NCBI GenBank assembly: GCA_022827185.1 | Contig: JAJDTM010000024.1 | Span: forward strand, 1 to 64,000 | Length of the DNA stretch: 64,000 nucleotides | Reading direction: 5' to 3' | Source: Candidatus Poribacteria bacterium | Lineage (GTDB): Bacteria > Poribacteria > WGA-4E > WGA-3G | Shown here: in pieces, positions 25,041-33,137 of the stretch | Layout: each line of letters begins with the position of its first letter | How positions within the stretch are numbered: position 1 is the first letter of the stretch | Position numbers and translations under genes: made by a program | Notes under the pieces: model-generated | What the model saw: only the letters and a program-made list of their open reading frames with translations | What the model was told of the DNA's origin: nothing | Database searches by the model: none

Positions 25041-26498
25041 TCAATCCAAATAATCCATCTCTGGTAGTAAATTCCAACGGTATTGATCCGCCGGTTGTGT
25101 GTTCCGTCCCCATCTACCGAGGAGTTGTGTGTCCGCACGCTTCGCTGTTATCTGTGCTGCAATCTGCTCAGGATCCCAGCCATCTAATACCTGCTCTGTC
25201 AATCGTTCCAAGATGTCTTTGCACGCCGAATCGTCTGCTCGGTCATTCAATTCGTTCGGGTCTTCCGCCAAGTTGAATAGCTGCGACGGTTGTCCGTGAT
25301 AGTAATTCAGTTTCCATTCGCCATCGCGAACCATCCGGTGATAGCAACCGTCATCGGTGCAATACTCAGAAAAAGCGATGTCCTCCCACTGTGCGTCTTC
25401 GCCACGGAGCAGCGGCAAGATACTCCGTCCACGAGAATGCGGCAGTGGGGGTGCATCAAGCGCATCCAGCAGCGTCGCGTTCAAATCCAACGCGCTGACG
25501 ACGCGATCGCATCGGACACCCTCTGGCAATATGCCACGCCACGATAAAATTGCAGGGACCTTCACCGAGTGCTCATAGAACGTCTGTTTCCACCAAAGCC
25601 CGTGTTCGCCGACCTGCTCGCCGTGATCCGAACTATAAAGGATTAGCGTGTTTTCGTCTAACCCGTTCTCTCGGAGTGCCGTCAATATCTGTCCAATCAT
25701 CACGTCCATCCGCGTGACCAATGCCCAATACGCCGTGCGTGCGCGGATAATTTCAGCATCGGAAACCTCAACGATACCACACTGCTCACGCCACCACCGG
25801 AAATGGGGATGCAACGCCTCGGAAAAAGGTTCAGGGTTTTCGGGCATCGTCATCCGTCCTTCATACAATTCATAATCCTCTTGACGCGCAACGAACGGCT
25901 GATGCGGCAGCATGAACCCGACAGAAATCGAAAAGGGTGTATCCAGAAGTCCTGCCCGTTTCTGCACACCGAGTCGGTTGAGATAATCGACTGTCGCTGC
26001 CGTCACATCCTCGTCGTGGACCTGATACGCACTCTGCCCCGCGCCCGACTTTTCGAGGCTTACACGCGCCGGGCCCGCTGTCCCAGAGAGTTCACCGTGA
26101 TCAACGCCGCTTCCACCGTGATAGTTCGGTCCGTGGTCACCGACGAGACGTTCAGCATACCCGTGCAGCTGATCGGGTCCCAACGCATGCATCCGCCCGA
26201 CAAGCACCGGTTGATACCCCGCTGCACCCATTGCATGCGCGAAAGTCGGTATCCCAGAATTAAGAATATGGCTGTTCGTCCACACGGCGTTTTCGTGCGG
26301 GTAGCGGCCGCTCAGCATCGACATCCGGGACGGCACACAGATCGGAGACGGGCAATAGACGTTTTCAAGCACCACCCCCTCGGCAGCAAGCCTATCAAGG
26401 TTAGGTGTCTGAACCAGTGAGTCACCGTAGCAACCGGTAACATAGGGATCGTGCTGATCGGAGTGGATATATAGCAGATTGGGACCTTGCGTGGACAT
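25041..26498 (-). CDS. Type I sulfatase
   Basis: This 485-residue alkaline-phosphatase-superfamily sulfatase carries the formylglycine motif C-V-P-S-R at residues 54-58, a metal-binding SDQHD near 13-17, SGRYPHENAVW, and ILYSSDHGEQVGEHGLWWKQ in the second half (metal Asp/His and active-site Lys). The Cys needs conversion to formylglycine by FGE or an anaerobic SAM enzyme. The SUMF1-fold protein in this window lacks the FGE cysteines. There is no signal peptide, so it is probably cytoplasmic. The likely substrate is a sulfated sugar or choline-sulfate-like ester. Confidence 0.9.
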   Translation of the reverse strand: MSTQGPNLLYIHSDQHDPYVTGCYGDSLVQTPNLDRLAAEGVVLENVYCPSPICVPSRMSMLSGRYPHENAVWTNSHILNSGIPTFAHAMGAAGYQPVLVGRMHALGPDQLHGYAERLVGDHGPNYHGGSGVDHGELSGTAGPARVSLEKSGAGQSAYQVHDEDVTAATVDYLNRLGVQKRAGLLDTPFSISVGFMLPHQPFVARQEDYELYEGRMTMPENPEPFSEALHPHFRWWREQCGIVEVSDAEIIRARTAYWALVTRMDVMIGQILTALRENGLDENTLILYSSDHGEQVGEHGLWWKQTFYEHSVKVPAILSWRGILPEGVRCDRVVSALDLNATLLDALDAPPLPHSRGRSILPLLRGEDAQWEDIAFSEYCTDDGCYHRMVRDGEWKLNYYHGQPSQLFNLAEDPNELNDRADDSACKDILERLTEQVLDGWDPEQIAAQITAKRADTQLLGRWGRNTQPADQYRWNLLPEMDYLD

Positions 26499-26773
26499 CT
26501 AAACCTCTTCATGAACATCATCAGATTTGCTCTCATTATATCCACACACCAGTTTTTGTCAAGGGGATTTAGCCATCGGCTGTTGGCTGTCGGCATCCAG
26601 CGTAGAAACAGTAGAAAGTTGTAAGGTGTTCTAAAGTTTCAAAGTCTGTAAAGTGTTCTAAAGTGTTTTGCTTGGGTGTTTCGCCTAATAAAGTTATCCG
26701 AGGACTCTTCTCAACTTTAGCACACTATCAAACTTGTCAACTTTTCCGCGATAGCCGACGGCTAAATACCCTC
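26499..26773. other. 350-base gap up to the next gene: degenerate repeats, then a promoter
   Basis: No gene is supported. The gap contains GGCTGTTGGCTGTCGGC-type and AAAGTGTTCTAAAG-type short repeats that recur at 27536-27660, and an imperfect CGATAGCCGACGGCT element related to 46530-46556 and 48372-48412. Confidence 0.5.
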
Positions 26774-26801
26774 TTGACAAAAAAACGGAATTCATTAAAA
26801 T
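26774..26801 (+). promoter_or_regulatory. sigma-70 promoter
   Basis: TTGACA at 26774-26779, a 16-base spacer and TAAAAT at 26796-26801, 47 bases before the DUF1080 gene. Confidence 0.55.
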
Positions 26802-26848
26802 GATTGGAAATTGTTATTTTTAACGCATAACATGCGAAAGGAAAACTC

Positions 26849-27472
26849 ATGACACAAACACCACCAGAATCCGCAGTCGTTCTCTTTGACGGCACAGACC
26901 TCAGCAACTGGACAAGCATGGATGGCAGCGAAGCCGGTTGGGAAGTCGAAGGCGACGCAATGCTCGTCATCCCACGCACCGGCGACATCATCAGCAAGGA
27001 AACCTTCACGGATCATTTCGTACATATCGAATTCAGATGCCCCGATATGCCAGAAGCCACCGGACAGGCAAAAGGCAACAGCGGCGTATTCCTCCAAGGT
27101 CGATACGAAGTGCAGGTCTTGGACTCCTACGGCATTGATGCCCCTGGGATGGGCGATTGCGGCGCAATCTACAACCAGTTCGCACCGCTCGTTAACGCTT
27201 GCAAACCTCCGCTCGAATGGCAGTCTTACGATATTATCTTCCGCGCACCACGCTGCAACGACGCAGGCGAGATGACCGAAGGTCCACGCATCACCGTTAT
27301 TCAGAACGGTTTGGTCATCATCAACAACGCACAGTTGGCAGGCACAACAGGCGGAAGCGTCGGTGAAGCTGCCGAACCCGGTCCACTCCGTTTGCAAGAC
27401 CACGGCAACGACGTTAGATACAGAAACGTCTGGGCAGTGTCGCTTCCATCTGAAGGCTCGGATCAATATTAG
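26849..27472 (+). CDS. DUF1080 (3-keto-disaccharide hydrolase-type) protein
   Basis: This 207-residue single-domain concanavalin-like fold has VVLFDGTDLSNWTS at residues ~10-24, GWEVEGDAMLV, HIEFRCPDMPEATG, KGNSGVFLQGRYEVQVLDS and GPLRLQDHGNDVRYRNVW. These are the diagnostic stretches of DUF1080, now linked to 3-keto-disaccharide hydrolysis and glycan handling. Most members are exported. This one shows no signal peptide, so it may act in the cytosol. GAAAGGAAA precedes the ATG. Confidence 0.9.
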   Translation: MTQTPPESAVVLFDGTDLSNWTSMDGSEAGWEVEGDAMLVIPRTGDIISKETFTDHFVHIEFRCPDMPEATGQAKGNSGVFLQGRYEVQVLDSYGIDAPGMGDCGAIYNQFAPLVNACKPPLEWQSYDIIFRAPRCNDAGEMTEGPRITVIQNGLVIINNAQLAGTTGGSVGEAAEPGPLRLQDHGNDVRYRNVWAVSLPSEGSDQY

Positions 27473-27519
27473 AGGAAATAGTTATCAGTGCGGTTTTTCT
27501 GCGAAAAATCTTTCAGTTG

Positions 27520-27712
27520 TCAGTAGTTGTTAGTAAGAAAGTTGTGAAGTGTGCTAAAGACGAGAAAGTTGGCAAGTTGTGAAGTGTAGCTAAAGTTAGA
27601 AAGTTGAAAGAGGTTTCTTACCAACTTTAGAACACTTTGAAACTTTAGAACACTTTACAGATTTCTTTAACTGATAACTGACAACTGACAACTGATAACT
27701 GATAACCAATAG
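27520..27712. repeat. AAAGTTGTGAAGTGT and TAACTGACAACTGA short-repeat array
   Basis: The spacer consists of several imperfect GAAAGTTG(T)GAAGTGTGCTAAAG units and then four or five tandem AACTGATAACTGACAAC units ending 14 bases before the next start codon. Confidence 0.6.
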
Positions 27713-27725
27713 AGTGAGGAATTTT

Positions 27726-28676
27726 ATGGCAACCAACCAAGATCTACCGACAATTCCGAGGCGACGTTTGGGAAGAACGGAATTGAGTATCCCTGTCGTT
27801 CCGTTCGGGACGCAGGGGTTCGGAAACAACTTCGGATTCGTCTCAGACGAAGACGCTATCGCACTCATTAAGCACTCAATCTCCCTCGGTGTGAACCACT
27901 TCGATTGTGCACGCTGTTATGGGGATTCCGCGCGGAAACTCGGGCTGGCGATGAAGGAGATCCCGCGTGAGGATGTCATCATCACCGGACGACTCTGCTG
28001 TCATTCCGCCGCAGATTGGGGCGGCTACGGACAGGGCAGACCCGACTATTCCGCCGAACGCACCATCGCTGACCTCGAAGACCAACTCCAACTCCTCAAC
28101 ATCGACTACTTCGACGGTATGCTTATCCACGACCCCATCGAAATTGAGCCGACTCTCGAAAAGGGCGGCACGCTTGACGGTTTGCTCCAGTGCAAAGCCC
28201 GCGGTCTTGTGAACTACGTCGGATACGGGATGCGGCAGCACGATTTCCATCTCAAAGCGATGGCGACTGGCGATGTCGATCTCATCCTGTGCTTCAACGA
28301 CTACAACCTCATCCGCCAGACCGCCGCTGACGAGGTGCTACCCGCCGCCGCTGAAGCCGACATCGGCGTTATGAACGGTTGGTCGATCCTACGCGGTATC
28401 CTCACAGGCGTTGATATCGATGCAGAAATTGAACGTGGACGCTGGAAAAAAGAAGGGGATGTTGCGGCAGCATACCCAATTTGGGAATGGTGCGTTGAAG
28501 AAGGAATAAGTTTGCTTCAACTTGCACTCCAGTTCTGTCTGAAAGAAGACCGGATTCAAGGCAATAACATCGGGAGTCTCAACGTTGAGCAACTTGAAGC
28601 AAACGTCCGAGCCGCCAGCACCCCGTTGCCTGATGAAGTCTGGGAAAAATACGAAGCACGCTTCGGGGATAATTAG
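27726..28676 (+). CDS. Aldo/keto reductase-family oxidoreductase
   Basis: This 316-residue (alpha/beta)8-barrel protein begins RRRLGRTELSIPVVPFGTQG. LGVNHFDCARCYGDSARKLG carries the Asp and Tyr of the AKR tetrad; VIITGRLCCHS aligns with the Lys strand, where the usual Lys is not evident, and LLIHDP-like MLIHDPIEIE follows. It resembles the AKR group near YdhF/oxidoreductases of unknown substrate. Lys appears replaced by Gly-Arg, so normal NADPH-dependent carbonyl reduction is not certain. GTGAGGA precedes ATG 27726. Confidence 0.82.
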   Translation: MATNQDLPTIPRRRLGRTELSIPVVPFGTQGFGNNFGFVSDEDAIALIKHSISLGVNHFDCARCYGDSARKLGLAMKEIPREDVIITGRLCCHSAADWGGYGQGRPDYSAERTIADLEDQLQLLNIDYFDGMLIHDPIEIEPTLEKGGTLDGLLQCKARGLVNYVGYGMRQHDFHLKAMATGDVDLILCFNDYNLIRQTAADEVLPAAAEADIGVMNGWSILRGILTGVDIDAEIERGRWKKEGDVAAAYPIWEWCVEEGISLLQLALQFCLKEDRIQGNNIGSLNVEQLEANVRAASTPLPDEVWEKYEARFGDN

Positions 28677-28724
28677 CGGTTGACTGTCGGAGACCATCAG
28701 TCGCCAGTTTTCCCAACAAAAGCA

Positions 28725-28745
28725 GGCGCGGTTTGCAACCGCGCC
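28725..28745. repeat. GGCGCGGTTTG hairpin
   Basis: Perfect hairpin with arms GGCGCGGTT and AACCGCGCC around TGC. It is a GC-changed relative of the hairpins at 10213 and 47394. TAACTG-type units follow at 28757-28806. Confidence 0.6.
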
Positions 28746-28812
28746 GAACCTGTCACCGAACCCATTTACCGACAACTGATAACTGAAAACTATTCCTCTG
28801 ATAACTCTAACC

Positions 28813-30540
28813 ATGAAACAGCACCGCTTATTATGGGCATTTAAATTCCTTTTGCCCTACAAGTATCTCTATCTCTTCGGAATTCTCTGTAGCCTCGCAA
28901 TGGGAGCGGCGCAGCTCATAATCCCTTGGGTCCGAAAACTCATCATTGATGATGGACTTATTCAGCAAAACAACGAAGCCCTAATTACAGCGATCTTGAT
29001 TTTTGGCGGGGTCATGGTACTGTCTATCGCACTCACTTGGGGAATGAACTTAGCCTTTGCTTTCATAACGGGTCGCTACGCCGCGGATATGCGCACAGGC
29101 ATCTTCAAACATCTCCGCAGCCTTTCGGTATCCTACTTTCATGGTGAACGCACCGGACAGATTATATCAAGGCTAACTGATGATGTTCCGGTCATAAAAG
29201 ACACTGTTACTTCCACTCTTACGCAGCTGGCAACCCAAATACTCAGCTTGACTTTGGCTTTCATTGTCGCCCTAAGAATCGAACCTAAACTAACACTCAT
29301 CATGCTGCCAGTCATCTGTGCAGCAGGTTTGCAGACCCTGATTTTCGCGCCATTTAATCGGCGTGTCGGTCGTGCCCGCCAAGACTATGCCGCCGACGTT
29401 TTATCAGAGTTACATGAAGGCATTACAGGCTCTAAGGAAATACTGGCATTCGGTCGTTCAAATTGGCAGATCGCTCAGTTTCGGGAGCTGTTTCTGCGTT
29501 TGGTGGGTGTGGAACGAAGACAGGCTGTCGTACAATCTGCATCTTTCTCAGTAACATATCTTTTTATGTGGATACCGTCGCTACTCCTATTTTTGCTGGG
29601 TGGCAGGCTTGTGGTGCAGGGCGAGATGACTGTCGGTACTCTTTTTGCATTCATCGGTTACGTCGAAGCGATGGCCTCCCCGATCCGTTCATTCCAAGGA
29701 AGCATTGGTAGGATACAAACAGCGATGGGAGCCGTAGATCGGATTAATGAGTTCATGAATGTTCAACCGCAGGTATCGGAACTCCCCACAGCAAAACCGT
29801 TGCAGAATGTTGAAGGGACTCTCACAATGGAGAACGTCTCCTTCGCATACGAACCTGAAAAGCCGGTCGTTCAGGATATTACCTTTACGATTCCAGCGCG
29901 TCAAAAAGTGGCGATCGTCGGCGCAAGCGGTGTCGGAAAAAGTACACTTGTAGACCTTCTACTCCGTTTTTACGACCCACAACAAGGGAAAATATACATT
30001 GACGGATTCGACATTCGCGAAGCGACACTCGACTCCCTCCGCTCCCAAATAGCGGTTGTCTTTCAAGACCCTTTCTTATTTGCTGGTACAGTCCGAGACA
30101 ACATCCGATTCGGGAGGCTTGATGCCAGTGATGAAGAAGTCGTCGCTGCGGCGAAAGCGGCTAACGCCGACCAATTTATTTCGCAGCTGCAGCAGGGTTA
30201 CGACACACCGATCGGCGAGCAAGGCGTTACATTGTCGGGTGGCGAAAAACAGCGGATCGCCATTGCCCGCGCGGTTCTAAAGAACCCTAAAATTCTCCTG
30301 TTAGACGAAGCGACTTCAGCCCTCGACAATCGGACGGAACGAGAGATATGGGAAGCATTAGCGCATTTGATGGAAGGCAAAACCGTCCTGATTATCGCGC
30401 ATCGGCTTTCAACCGTCACTCAGGCGGATCAGATTATTGTGCTCGTAGATGGGAAAATCGCAGAAATCGGAAATCACGAAGAATTACGCCGCGCCGAGGG
30501 TCCCTATACAGATATTTTCGCGATGCAACGCGCAAGTTGA
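28813..30540 (+). CDS. MsbA-like ABC exporter (fused membrane and ATPase domains)
   Basis: This 575-residue half-transporter is expected to work as a homodimer in the inner membrane. Residues ~1-310 hold six transmembrane helices, with the coupling-helix region FHGERTGQIISRLTDDV. The ATPase domain has Walker A GASGVGKST (~377), Q-loop VVFQDPFLFAGTVRDNI, signature LSGGEKQRIAIARA, Walker B ILLLDEATSALD and H-loop IIAHRLS. The class exports lipids, lipid-linked sugars or drugs; the substrate is not predictable. The spacer before it is a repeat array. Confidence 0.9.
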   Translation: MKQHRLLWAFKFLLPYKYLYLFGILCSLAMGAAQLIIPWVRKLIIDDGLIQQNNEALITAILIFGGVMVLSIALTWGMNLAFAFITGRYAADMRTGIFKHLRSLSVSYFHGERTGQIISRLTDDVPVIKDTVTSTLTQLATQILSLTLAFIVALRIEPKLTLIMLPVICAAGLQTLIFAPFNRRVGRARQDYAADVLSELHEGITGSKEILAFGRSNWQIAQFRELFLRLVGVERRQAVVQSASFSVTYLFMWIPSLLLFLLGGRLVVQGEMTVGTLFAFIGYVEAMASPIRSFQGSIGRIQTAMGAVDRINEFMNVQPQVSELPTAKPLQNVEGTLTMENVSFAYEPEKPVVQDITFTIPARQKVAIVGASGVGKSTLVDLLLRFYDPQQGKIYIDGFDIREATLDSLRSQIAVVFQDPFLFAGTVRDNIRFGRLDASDEEVVAAAKAANADQFISQLQQGYDTPIGEQGVTLSGGEKQRIAIARAVLKNPKILLLDEATSALDNRTEREIWEALAHLMEGKTVLIIAHRLSTVTQADQIIVLVDGKIAEIGNHEELRRAEGPYTDIFAMQRAS

Positions 30541-30581
30541 ATGGCTATCAGTTTTCAGTTGTCAGAGAGAATAACTGCTAA

Positions 30582-31667
30582 CTATAATTCATCCAAAAAC
30601 TTATGCGTCGCACGCGGGAGCGGATAATCCCGTAGTGCCGCAACCTGAATCCACTTCGCATCCCGCGGTCCATTCAACACAACATCACCCGCCGCATAAT
30701 CACACTGAAACACATCCACCACAATCTTGAAATGCGTGAACGCATGCCTCACACGCGTCAGATACCGGGCATTCGTGACAGAGAGATTAACGACCTCAGC
30801 AATATTGCGAACACACGCTGCCTCAGCGGTTTCACCATCGGCAATTTGACCACCCGGAAACTCCCAAAGTCCACCGAGCAGTCCATCCAGCTGCCGTTGC
30901 GTAATCAATACCTCACCTGCACTATTATAGATAACCCCAACAGCGAGATGGTGCTCTGGCGTAGGTTTCGACGCGCGCCGCTTCGGAAACTCGTCCTGAC
31001 GACCCGTCTGGAACGCGTCACAAAACGTGTTCACCGGACACACAAGACAGGTTGGTGACTGCGGACGACAGACCATTGCCCCCAATTCCATCATCGCCTG
31101 ATTGAAGCGTCCCGATGCGTTCCGATCCAAAAGTTCATCCGCTTTTGTCTGAAACTTCTTTGCCGACTTCGCATCGTTGATCGGTGCGTCCATCAGAAAC
31201 AGACGTGCCAACACGCGTTTGATGTTTCCATCTACTGCTGCATACGGTGCATTGAAAGCGATACTCTGCACCGCCGCTGCGCTATAATCCCCGACACCCG
31301 GCAGCTTCCGAAAGGTCGCATAGTCCCGCGGTACCTCGCCATCGAGTTCGTTCACGATGACCTGTGCCGCTTTGTGGAGGTTCCGCGCCCTCGCGTAATA
31401 CCCTAACCCTTCCCAGACTTTCAGCACATCTTGTAGCGGCGCAGCCGCCAAATCCGACACACTCGGAAACCGTGCGATGAACTTCTCATAGTAGTCCACA
31501 ACCTTCTTGACCTGCGTCTGCTGGAGCATCACCTCAGAGACCCAAATCCGGTACGGATCGTCTGTGTTACGCCACGGCATCTCGCGCTGATAATCCTTGA
31601 ACCAGTCTAACAGGGCATCTCGAAAATCTTGGTAGTGTTCTACTAACGGCTTTTTATGCATATTCAT
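30582..31667 (-). CDS. mutY: A/G-specific adenine glycosylase MutY
   Basis: This 361-residue base-excision repair enzyme removes adenine mispaired with 8-oxoguanine. Landmarks are MPWRNTDDPYRIWVSEVMLQ with the catalytic Glu, helix-hairpin-helix LPGVGDYSAAA, VDGNIKRVLARLF with the catalytic Asp, and the [4Fe-4S] ligands in the C-x6-C-x2-C-x5-C pattern (CRPQSPTCLVCPVNTFC). A C-terminal NUDIX-like domain follows (GLLGGLWEFPGGQI). The gene is complete and convergent with the ABC exporter. Confidence 0.93.
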   Translation of the reverse strand: MNMHKKPLVEHYQDFRDALLDWFKDYQREMPWRNTDDPYRIWVSEVMLQQTQVKKVVDYYEKFIARFPSVSDLAAAPLQDVLKVWEGLGYYARARNLHKAAQVIVNELDGEVPRDYATFRKLPGVGDYSAAAVQSIAFNAPYAAVDGNIKRVLARLFLMDAPINDAKSAKKFQTKADELLDRNASGRFNQAMMELGAMVCRPQSPTCLVCPVNTFCDAFQTGRQDEFPKRRASKPTPEHHLAVGVIYNSAGEVLITQRQLDGLLGGLWEFPGGQIADGETAEAACVRNIAEVVNLSVTNARYLTRVRHAFTHFKIVVDVFQCDYAAGDVVLNGPRDAKWIQVAALRDYPLPRATHKFLDEL

Positions 31668-31698
31668 TCATCTGAATCACGGATTTCGGTTCGTAGTA

Positions 31699-31821
31699 GT
31701 GCGATTCATCGCACGTCCGCTATACACACGTCTTTTCTCGTAGGAGCGAGCTGTGCTCGCGATCTTTCTACTATACACACGCCTTTTCTCGTAGGAGCGA
31801 GCTGTGCTCGCGATCTTTCTA
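31699..31821. repeat. GTGCGATTCATCGCAC palindrome plus 51-bp tandem repeat
   Basis: A perfect palindrome at 31699-31714 is followed by two tandem 51-bp units (31720-31770 and 31771-31821) that differ by one T/C. Each contains GGAGCGAGCTGTGCTCGCGA with GCGAG/CTCGC arms. The palindrome recurs as GTGCGATGAATCGCAC at 48295-48310. Confidence 0.8.
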
Positions 31822-31859
31822 CTGCATTATCGCACGTCGCGCAGCACAAACCACCAAAC

Positions 31860-32579
31860 TTAAAGATCCAGAGCAACCCGAAAACCGACGCTGTGAAGTC
31901 CGCGGATCGGTTCACACGCCGCACGATTCGCACAACGCGCCGCGTACTCCCCACGCGCGATCCACGAACCCCCCCGAATCACTTTCCGACGACCTTCACT
32001 CGCACCCAACGGATTCTCATCAGGCGAGTATTTATACGCCTCCATGTGAAACCAGTCGAAGCACCAATCGTAGGCGTTACCCGCCATATCATAGCACCCG
32101 TAAGGACTCACACCCGACGGATAACTCCCGGCAGGCATCAGCTGCTTATTCCCCGATTCCGATGTATTCGCACGACCCGCATCCCATACATCGCCCCACG
32201 GATACTCCCGCGCATCGTGACCCCGCGCCGCCTTCTCCCATTCCGCCTCCGACGGCAACCGATATGCGATATTTTCCAGCGCACCGAGCCACTCCAAAAA
32301 ATTGACAGCATCGTACCAACTCACCCCGACGACCGGAAAATTGGGCACATTGAAACGTTCATCGTTCCAAAAGGGCGGTTGTGCGAATCCCGTCGCCTCC
32401 ACAAACTGCGTATACTGGGCATTCGTGACCTGATACGCACCGATAGCATAAGCATCCAGTTGGACGCTCCGTTGCGGTTCTTCTGGGTCCGTCTTCCGCA
32501 TCCCAGTCGGAATCGTCCCCATCGTAAACGCCCCAGCAGGGATCTGGATTAAAGGGTAGTCAAGCGATTCAATGTGCAT
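31860..32579 (-). CDS. SUMF1/formylglycine-generating-enzyme-fold protein, non-FGE type
   Basis: This 239-residue protein has the SUMF1 fold: PLIQIPAGAFTMG, YQVTNAQYTQFVEATG, FPVVGVSWYDAVNFLEWLG, YRLPSEAEWEKAARG, YDMAGNAYDWCFDW and RKVIRGGSWIARGEYAARCA. The C-terminal segment where true FGE places its two catalytic cysteines reads SWIARGEYAARCANR, so both positions are non-cysteine. Sulfatase activation is therefore unlikely despite the sulfatase nearby. Other members of the fold act as oxygenases or glycan/peptide binders. The start at 32579 is chosen because the family fold begins there; an upstream ATG at 32654 is possible. Confidence 0.83.
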   Translation of the reverse strand: MHIESLDYPLIQIPAGAFTMGTIPTGMRKTDPEEPQRSVQLDAYAIGAYQVTNAQYTQFVEATGFAQPPFWNDERFNVPNFPVVGVSWYDAVNFLEWLGALENIAYRLPSEAEWEKAARGHDAREYPWGDVWDAGRANTSESGNKQLMPAGSYPSGVSPYGCYDMAGNAYDWCFDWFHMEAYKYSPDENPLGASEGRRKVIRGGSWIARGEYAARCANRAACEPIRGLHSVGFRVALDL

Positions 32580-32710
32580 AGCAGGTGTGTCTGTCCTCTG
32601 ATACAGGCTTACAATAACGTTGATAGTATAACACGTCACCAACCTTTGTTTCAATTCCTTCCGTAGGAACGAGCAGGGCTATTTAGTTTTTCGCTTTTCT
32701 GCAGCGTTTT

Positions 32711-32819
32711 GCCCCCAGGACCGATAGGTTCGGTTTCCTAGGGGAAACACCCCAGCAAAAACACCGAACCGGATCCTTGAAAAAAGACGTGAAATCCAAT
32801 AATTTCTTAAAATTGAATG
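32711..32819. repeat. dispersed hairpin repeat with interrupted loop
   Basis: It has the same CCCCCAGGACCGATAGGTTC opening and the same GGATCCTTGAAA and following tail as 10197-10283. Here the hairpin loop between GGTTCGGTT and ACCGAACC is expanded by ~20 bases (AGGGGAAACACCCC and a few A). The remainder of the spacer is a promoter. Confidence 0.7.
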
Positions 32820-32843
32820 CCTCAGTCTTGCAACGAAATACGC

Positions 32844-32872
32844 TTGACTTTTCGCCGAACCTATGATACACT
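32844..32872 (+). promoter_or_regulatory. sigma-70-like promoter giving a near-leaderless transcript
   Basis: TTGACT at 32844-32849, a 17-base spacer and TACACT at 32867-32872. The ATG of the 85-residue protein is at 32880, seven bases after the -10, and no ribosome binding site fits between them. Confidence 0.5.
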
Positions 32873-32879
32873 TCAAAAT

Positions 32880-33137
32880 ATGAAGAAGGATAAAACAATA
32901 ACACAAGATGAACTTCGTCCGGAGTATGATCTGAAAAACTTGCGAGTGCGAAAGTTCGGTCCCGCGCGCAAACAGTTCGGTAACGTCGTCAAATTAGAAC
33001 CTGATGTCGCTACAGTATTTCCAGACGCTGCGTCTGTGAACGAGGCACTACGATCCGTGATTCAAGATTCCAAAGAAAATAGTGCGATGCTACCTTTAGC
33101 ATCAACCCGAATCATCCCGCAAGACGACGGAACATGA
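32880..33137 (+). CDS. small antitoxin-like protein coupled to the HNH endonuclease
   Basis: This 85-residue protein reads MKKDKTITQDELRPEYDLKN, then LRVRKFGPARKQF, then VKLEPDVATVFPDAASVNEALRSVI. The second half (LEPDVATVFPDAASVNEALR) is a short strand-plus-helices pattern that I know from small proteins preceding toxin or nuclease genes, often CopG-like antitoxins. It shares a 4-base overlap with the PT-sensing HNH endonuclease gene, so expression is coupled. A role as regulator or immunity partner of the endonuclease is an inference from position. Confidence 0.7.
   Translation: MKKDKTITQDELRPEYDLKNLRVRKFGPARKQFGNVVKLEPDVATVFPDAASVNEALRSVIQDSKENSAMLPLASTRIIPQDDGT

Noticed and set aside
25803..26420. 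205-codon plus-strand open frame
   Set aside because: Antisense to the sulfatase, whose active-site motifs are intact.
26795..27466. 223-codon minus-strand open frame
   Set aside because: Antisense to the DUF1080 gene, which has conserved family motifs.
31656..32552. 298-codon plus-strand open frame
   Set aside because: Antisense to the SUMF1-fold gene, and its first part is the repeated 51-bp unit; no protein-like features.
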